This document shows positions 9,302 through 12,134 of a DNA stretch of 12,134 nucleotides, in pieces (positions within the stretch are counted from its first letter, which is position 1; each line of letters opens with the position of its first letter). The stretch is taken from NCBI GenBank assembly GCA_001770235.1, contig MEQN01000152.1:24651-36784 (forward strand). The letters run 5' to 3'. The notes under the pieces are model-generated. The model saw nothing but the letters and a program-made list of their open reading frames with translations. It was not told the origin of the DNA and did not search any database. A program made the position numbers and the translations under genes. This stretch comes from Betaproteobacteria bacterium RBG_16_58_11. Its GTDB lineage: Bacteria > Pseudomonadota > Gammaproteobacteria > Burkholderiales > Thiobacteraceae.

Positions 9302-11061
9302 GCTTGCCCAAGCGCACCTTCGACGCCTTGGTGATCGGCGCCGGCGGCGGTGGTTTGCGCGCAGCGCTGCAACTCGCCGATGCCGATTTAAAAGTCGCGG
9401 TCGTGTCCAAGGTATTTCCCACCCGCTCGCATACCGTGGCCGCGCAGGGTGGCATCAACGCCGCGCTCGGCAATGTCTCGCCCGACAACTGGCATTGGCA
9501 TATGTACGACACCATCAAGGGCTCGGACTATCTGGGGGACCAGGACGCCATCGAATTCATGTGCCGCGCGGCGGCGCAGACGGTGCACGAACTGGAGCAT
9601 TACGGCTTGCCGTTCTCGCGCTTGGATAACGGAAAAATCTACCAGCGCACTTTCGGCGGCCAATCCACCCACTTTGGCCAGGGCCAGGCGGTACGCGCCT
9701 GCGCCGCCGCCGATCGAACCGGCCACGCCATGCTGCACACGCTGTATCAGCAGAACATTCGCGCCAAGACGCATTTCTTCGACGAGTTCTATGCCCTTGA
9801 TCTGGTGAAGGATGAAGAGGGCTATGTGTTGGGTGTGGTGGCCTTGGAGATCGAAAGCGGCGAACCGCTGCTGATCGAAGCGCGCACCACGCTGCTCGCG
9901 ACCGGCGGCGCGGCGCGCATTTTCCGCACCTCCACCAATGCGCTGATCAACACCGGCGATGGCTTGGGCATGGCGCTGCGCGCGGGCATCCCGCTGCAAG
10001 ATATGGAGTTTTTCCAATTTCACCCGACCGGTATCGCCGGCGTGGGTAATCTAATTTCCGAAGCGGCGCGTGGCGAGGGCGGGTTTCTGGTGAACCGGCA
10101 TGGCGAGCGCTTCATGCAGCGTTATGCGCCAGCCACTACCGATCTGGCCAGCCGCGATGTGGTGAGCCGCGCCATTGTCACTGAAGTGCGCGCGGGTAAC
10201 GGCTGCGGCGAGCAGGGCGATCATGTCTGGCTCAAGCTGGATCATCTGGGGGCGGATAAAATCAAATCGCGCCTGCCCGGCATCCGCGATCTGGCGCGCC
10301 GCTTCGCCCACGCCGATCCGATCGAAGCGCCGATTCCGGTCTTTCCCACCGCGCATTACATGATGGGCGGCATCCCGAGCAACCGCCACGGCCAAGTCGT
10401 TACGCCGACCGCCACCGGGCCGGAAGAAGCCGTGCCAGGGCTGTATGCGGTGGGCGAATGCGCCTGTGTGTCGGTGCATGGCGCCAATCGACTGGGCGGC
10501 AATTCGCTGCTCGATATCGTGGTATTCGGCCGCGCCGCCGGCAATCATATGCTGGAGTACTTGCGTGAAAATCCTTATCCGCGTCCGATCCCGAGACAAG
10601 CCACTGAACTTGCGCTTGCGCGTTTGGCGCGCTGGGAACGCGGCGGGCCGGGTGAATCGATTCCCGAGATTCGCGAAGCCATGCGCCGTGTCATGGAAGA
10701 TCACTGCGGCGTTTTCCGCTCCAGCGCGGGTTTACGCGAGGGGGTGGAAAAAATGCAAGTCCTGCGCGAACGCTTTTCGCGCGCAGTGCTGCACGATCAG
10801 AGCAAAATCTTCAACACCGCGCGCATCGAAGCGCTGGAGCTGGAAAACATGCTGCAAACGGCGTTGGCGAGCATTGTCTCGGCCAGTGGCCGGCAGGAGA
10901 GCCGGGGCGCGCATTCGCAAGCGGATTTTCCGGCGCGCGATGACAAAAATTGGCTCAAGCACAGTTTGTATTTTCTTGAAGGCGGCCGCCTCGACTACAA
11001 ACCGGTCCGGCTTAAGCCTTTGACAGTGGAGTCTTTCCCGCCCCAACCTCGTACCTATTGA
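9298..11061 (+). CDS. sdhA: Succinate dehydrogenase flavoprotein subunit (SdhA)
   Basis: SdhA oxidises succinate to fumarate and reduces covalently bound FAD, linking the TCA cycle to the respiratory chain. The 587-residue product matches the E. coli length of 588. The dinucleotide fold is DALVIGAGGGGLRAA (9-23). His45 in RSHTVAAQGG is the flavin attachment residue. Active-site residues are His242 in FHPTG, Glu255, Arg286 in ASRDVVSR, His353 in TAHYMMGG and Arg398 in GANRLGGNSLLD. Position 254 is Ser where E. coli has Thr, a mild change. The C terminus ends in the usual Arg-Thr-Tyr, so the gene is complete. GGAG at 9288-9291 supports the ATG at 9298; longer in-frame versions read back through sdhD. 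The expected sdhB does not follow. A hairpin and an unrelated signalling gene come next. Confidence 0.98.
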   Translation: MSLPKRTFDALVIGAGGGGLRAALQLADADLKVAVVSKVFPTRSHTVAAQGGINAALGNVSPDNWHWHMYDTIKGSDYLGDQDAIEFMCRAAAQTVHELEHYGLPFSRLDNGKIYQRTFGGQSTHFGQGQAVRACAAADRTGHAMLHTLYQQNIRAKTHFFDEFYALDLVKDEEGYVLGVVALEIESGEPLLIEARTTLLATGGAARIFRTSTNALINTGDGLGMALRAGIPLQDMEFFQFHPTGIAGVGNLISEAARGEGGFLVNRHGERFMQRYAPATTDLASRDVVSRAIVTEVRAGNGCGEQGDHVWLKLDHLGADKIKSRLPGIRDLARRFAHADPIEAPIPVFPTAHYMMGGIPSNRHGQVVTPTATGPEEAVPGLYAVGECACVSVHGANRLGGNSLLDIVVFGRAAGNHMLEYLRENPYPRPIPRQATELALARLARWERGGPGESIPEIREAMRRVMEDHCGVFRSSAGLREGVEKMQVLRERFSRAVLHDQSKIFNTARIEALELENMLQTALASIVSASGRQESRGAHSQADFPARDDKNWLKHSLYFLEGGRLDYKPVRLKPLTVESFPPQPRTY

Positions 11062-11080
11062 CGGAGTTTGCCGCCAAGTT

Positions 11081-11109
11081 CCGGATTGCCTAAACTTTAT
11101 GCAATCCGG
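11081..11109 (+). terminator. 9-bp stem-loop after sdhA
   Basis: CCGGATTGC (11081-11089) pairs perfectly with GCAATCCGG (11101-11109) around an 11-base loop, beginning 20 bases after the sdhA stop. It could end the sdhCDA transcript. The sequence after it (GTCGTTAAAAATGACG) has no T run, so a Rho-independent terminator is not proven. It could also be an mRNA-stabilising hairpin or part of the leader of the next gene. Confidence 0.45.
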
Positions 11110-11156
11110 GTCGTTAAAAATGACGTACCCTGAAGCAAAGCTTTGGTGACCGTCCC

Positions 11157-12134
11157 GTGCTCAGAATCAACCTATCCGATATCAAACTCGGCGAACCCAT
11201 CGCCTGGGATTGTTTTGACGCAGGCGGCACGTTGCTGCTGCGCAAGGGGGTAACGGTCACCAGCCAGCGCCAAATCGAGGGGTTGATCGAGCGCGGCCTG
11301 TTTGTCACGCTAAAGCCGGCGCCGGTTGAAGTTCCGATTCCGCGTCCCGTGGAAAAAGTCTCGCCGTTTCACATCATCGAGGAATTCAAGCGCCGCCTGC
11401 GCGGCCTATTCGATGGCATCGTCAGCGGACAGGGCGCCGATATCCAGGCGCGGGTGATGAAACTCAGCAAGGATATTCAAGACGTGTGCGACCTGGATGC
11501 GGATGCGGCGTTGGGCATGCTGCATCTGGACACCGAGAGCCGCTATACCATCGTGCATCCGCTGCATATCACGATCTTGGCGGAGCTGATCGCGCGTAAA
11601 AAAAACCTTCCGCTAGAGGAGCGCCAACGCATGCTTGCGGCTGCGCTGACCGCGAACGTCGCCATGATCGAGCTGCAGGACCAATTACAAAAACAGGACG
11701 GACCGCTCAGCGAGGAACAAAAAAACGCGATCCGCATGCACCCCTTGCAAGCGGCGGACATGCTGCTCGCTTGCGGCGTGAAAGATGATTTCTGGATCGC
11801 GACCGTGCTGCATCACCACGAAAAGCTGGATGGCTCGGGCTACCCCGGCGCCATGCGCGGCGAGGCGATTCCGCTCACGGTGCGCATCATTGCGTTGGCG
11901 GATACCTATAGCGCCATGGTCACGCCGCGCGTGTATCGGCAGCAGATTCTGGCGCGCGACGCCTTGCGTGATATCTTCCTGAAACGCGGCGGGGAAATGG
12001 ATACCGAACTGGCGCAGTTGTTCATCAAGGAGTTGGGCGTGTTTCCGCCCGGCACCTACGTTAAGCTGCAAAACGGCGAAATCGGCATCGTCAGCCGCCG
12101 CGGCGAGAACGCCATGAAGCCTATCGTGCAAGCC
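11157..12134 (+). CDS. HD-GYP-like signalling protein with degenerate HD motif (partial, 3' end outside window)
   Basis: The open frame runs to the window edge without a stop, giving 326 residues of an incomplete protein. The best start is GTG at 11157, since no ATG lies between the in-frame stop at 11121 and there; its ribosome site is poor. Residues 2-50 form an N-terminal domain (LSDIKLGEPIAWDCFDAGGT, then LLLRKG) of the kind found before HD-GYP domains. Residues of about 115-295 are HD-GYP-like: His134 in YTIVHPLHITIL, His195 in MHP, then HHExxDGSGYP at 220-230 and Asp249 in ALADTYSAM. The dyad normally reading LLHDIGK is AALTANVAM, with Thr165-Ala166 in place of His-Asp. Canonical HD-GYP enzymes hydrolyse cyclic di-GMP at a metal site using that dyad, so this one may be a weak enzyme, a binder or a regulator. 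Residues 296-326 are a small beta-rich tail beginning PPGTYVKLQNGEIGIV. Confidence 0.85.
   Translation, partial: MLRINLSDIKLGEPIAWDCFDAGGTLLLRKGVTVTSQRQIEGLIERGLFVTLKPAPVEVPIPRPVEKVSPFHIIEEFKRRLRGLFDGIVSGQGADIQARVMKLSKDIQDVCDLDADAALGMLHLDTESRYTIVHPLHITILAELIARKKNLPLEERQRMLAAALTANVAMIELQDQLQKQDGPLSEEQKNAIRMHPLQAADMLLACGVKDDFWIATVLHHHEKLDGSGYPGAMRGEAIPLTVRIIALADTYSAMVTPRVYRQQILARDALRDIFLKRGGEMDTELAQLFIKELGVFPPGTYVKLQNGEIGIVSRRGENAMKPIVQA

Noticed and set aside
11649..11654. Sequencing error as the cause of the missing His-Asp dyad
   Set aside because: Two adjacent codons differ at several bases, the frame is kept and the surrounding residues fit the domain, so a simple error is unlikely.

Overview
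The window looks like a chromosomal segment from a betaproteobacterium. The order pyrG-kdsA-eno-ftsB, an E. coli-type sdhC-sdhD-sdhA cluster, a ygfZ gene and a Fur-controlled feoAB pair fit that class. A member of the Nitrosomonadales/Gallionellales-like groups is my guess from gene order and protein style; no search was run. Most of the sequence is core metabolism. The accessory parts are a transposase gene at the left edge and an incomplete signalling gene at the right edge.

Layout. (1) Bases 1-1007 hold a REP-associated (IS200-like, HUH/Y1) tyrosine transposase gene. Two inward-facing copies of a GGGGTCACA-containing repeat lie on each side of it. (2) Bases 1063-3093, minus strand, encode the ferrous iron transporter FeoA-FeoB. 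Its probable promoter overlaps a near-consensus Fur box at 3122-3140. (3) Bases 3279-7420, plus strand, form a tight operon pyrG-kdsA-eno-ftsB with junctions that overlap or are 10 bases apart. It covers CTP synthesis, KDO-8-phosphate synthesis, glycolysis and the divisome. (4) Bases 7467-8504, minus strand, encode YgfZ, a folate-binding Fe-S protein maintenance factor, divergent from the next operon. (5) Bases 8592-11061, plus strand, encode sdhC-sdhD-sdhA, the two membrane anchors and the flavoprotein of succinate dehydrogenase, joined by start/stop overlaps. The iron-sulfur subunit gene sdhB is not where it is normally found. A 9-bp hairpin and then an HD-GYP-like gene follow sdhA instead. 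(6) Bases 11157-12134 hold the first 326 codons of that HD-GYP-like protein, which runs off the right edge. The GYP half of the motif is intact, but the HD dyad that names the family is replaced by Thr-Ala.

How the genes fit together. FeoAB brings in Fe(II), probably under Fur repression. YgfZ and the SDH complex are consumers or maintainers of iron cofactors. PyrG makes the CTP needed to activate KDO, and the next gene, kdsA, makes the KDO precursor. KdsA carries the cysteine and other ligands of the metal-dependent class rather than the asparagine of the E. coli enzyme.

I see no clear evidence for a wholly new system. The items most worth a second look are the repeat architecture around the transposase, the missing sdhB, and the HD-less HD-GYP protein. 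There is no gene-free stretch longer than 300 bases.
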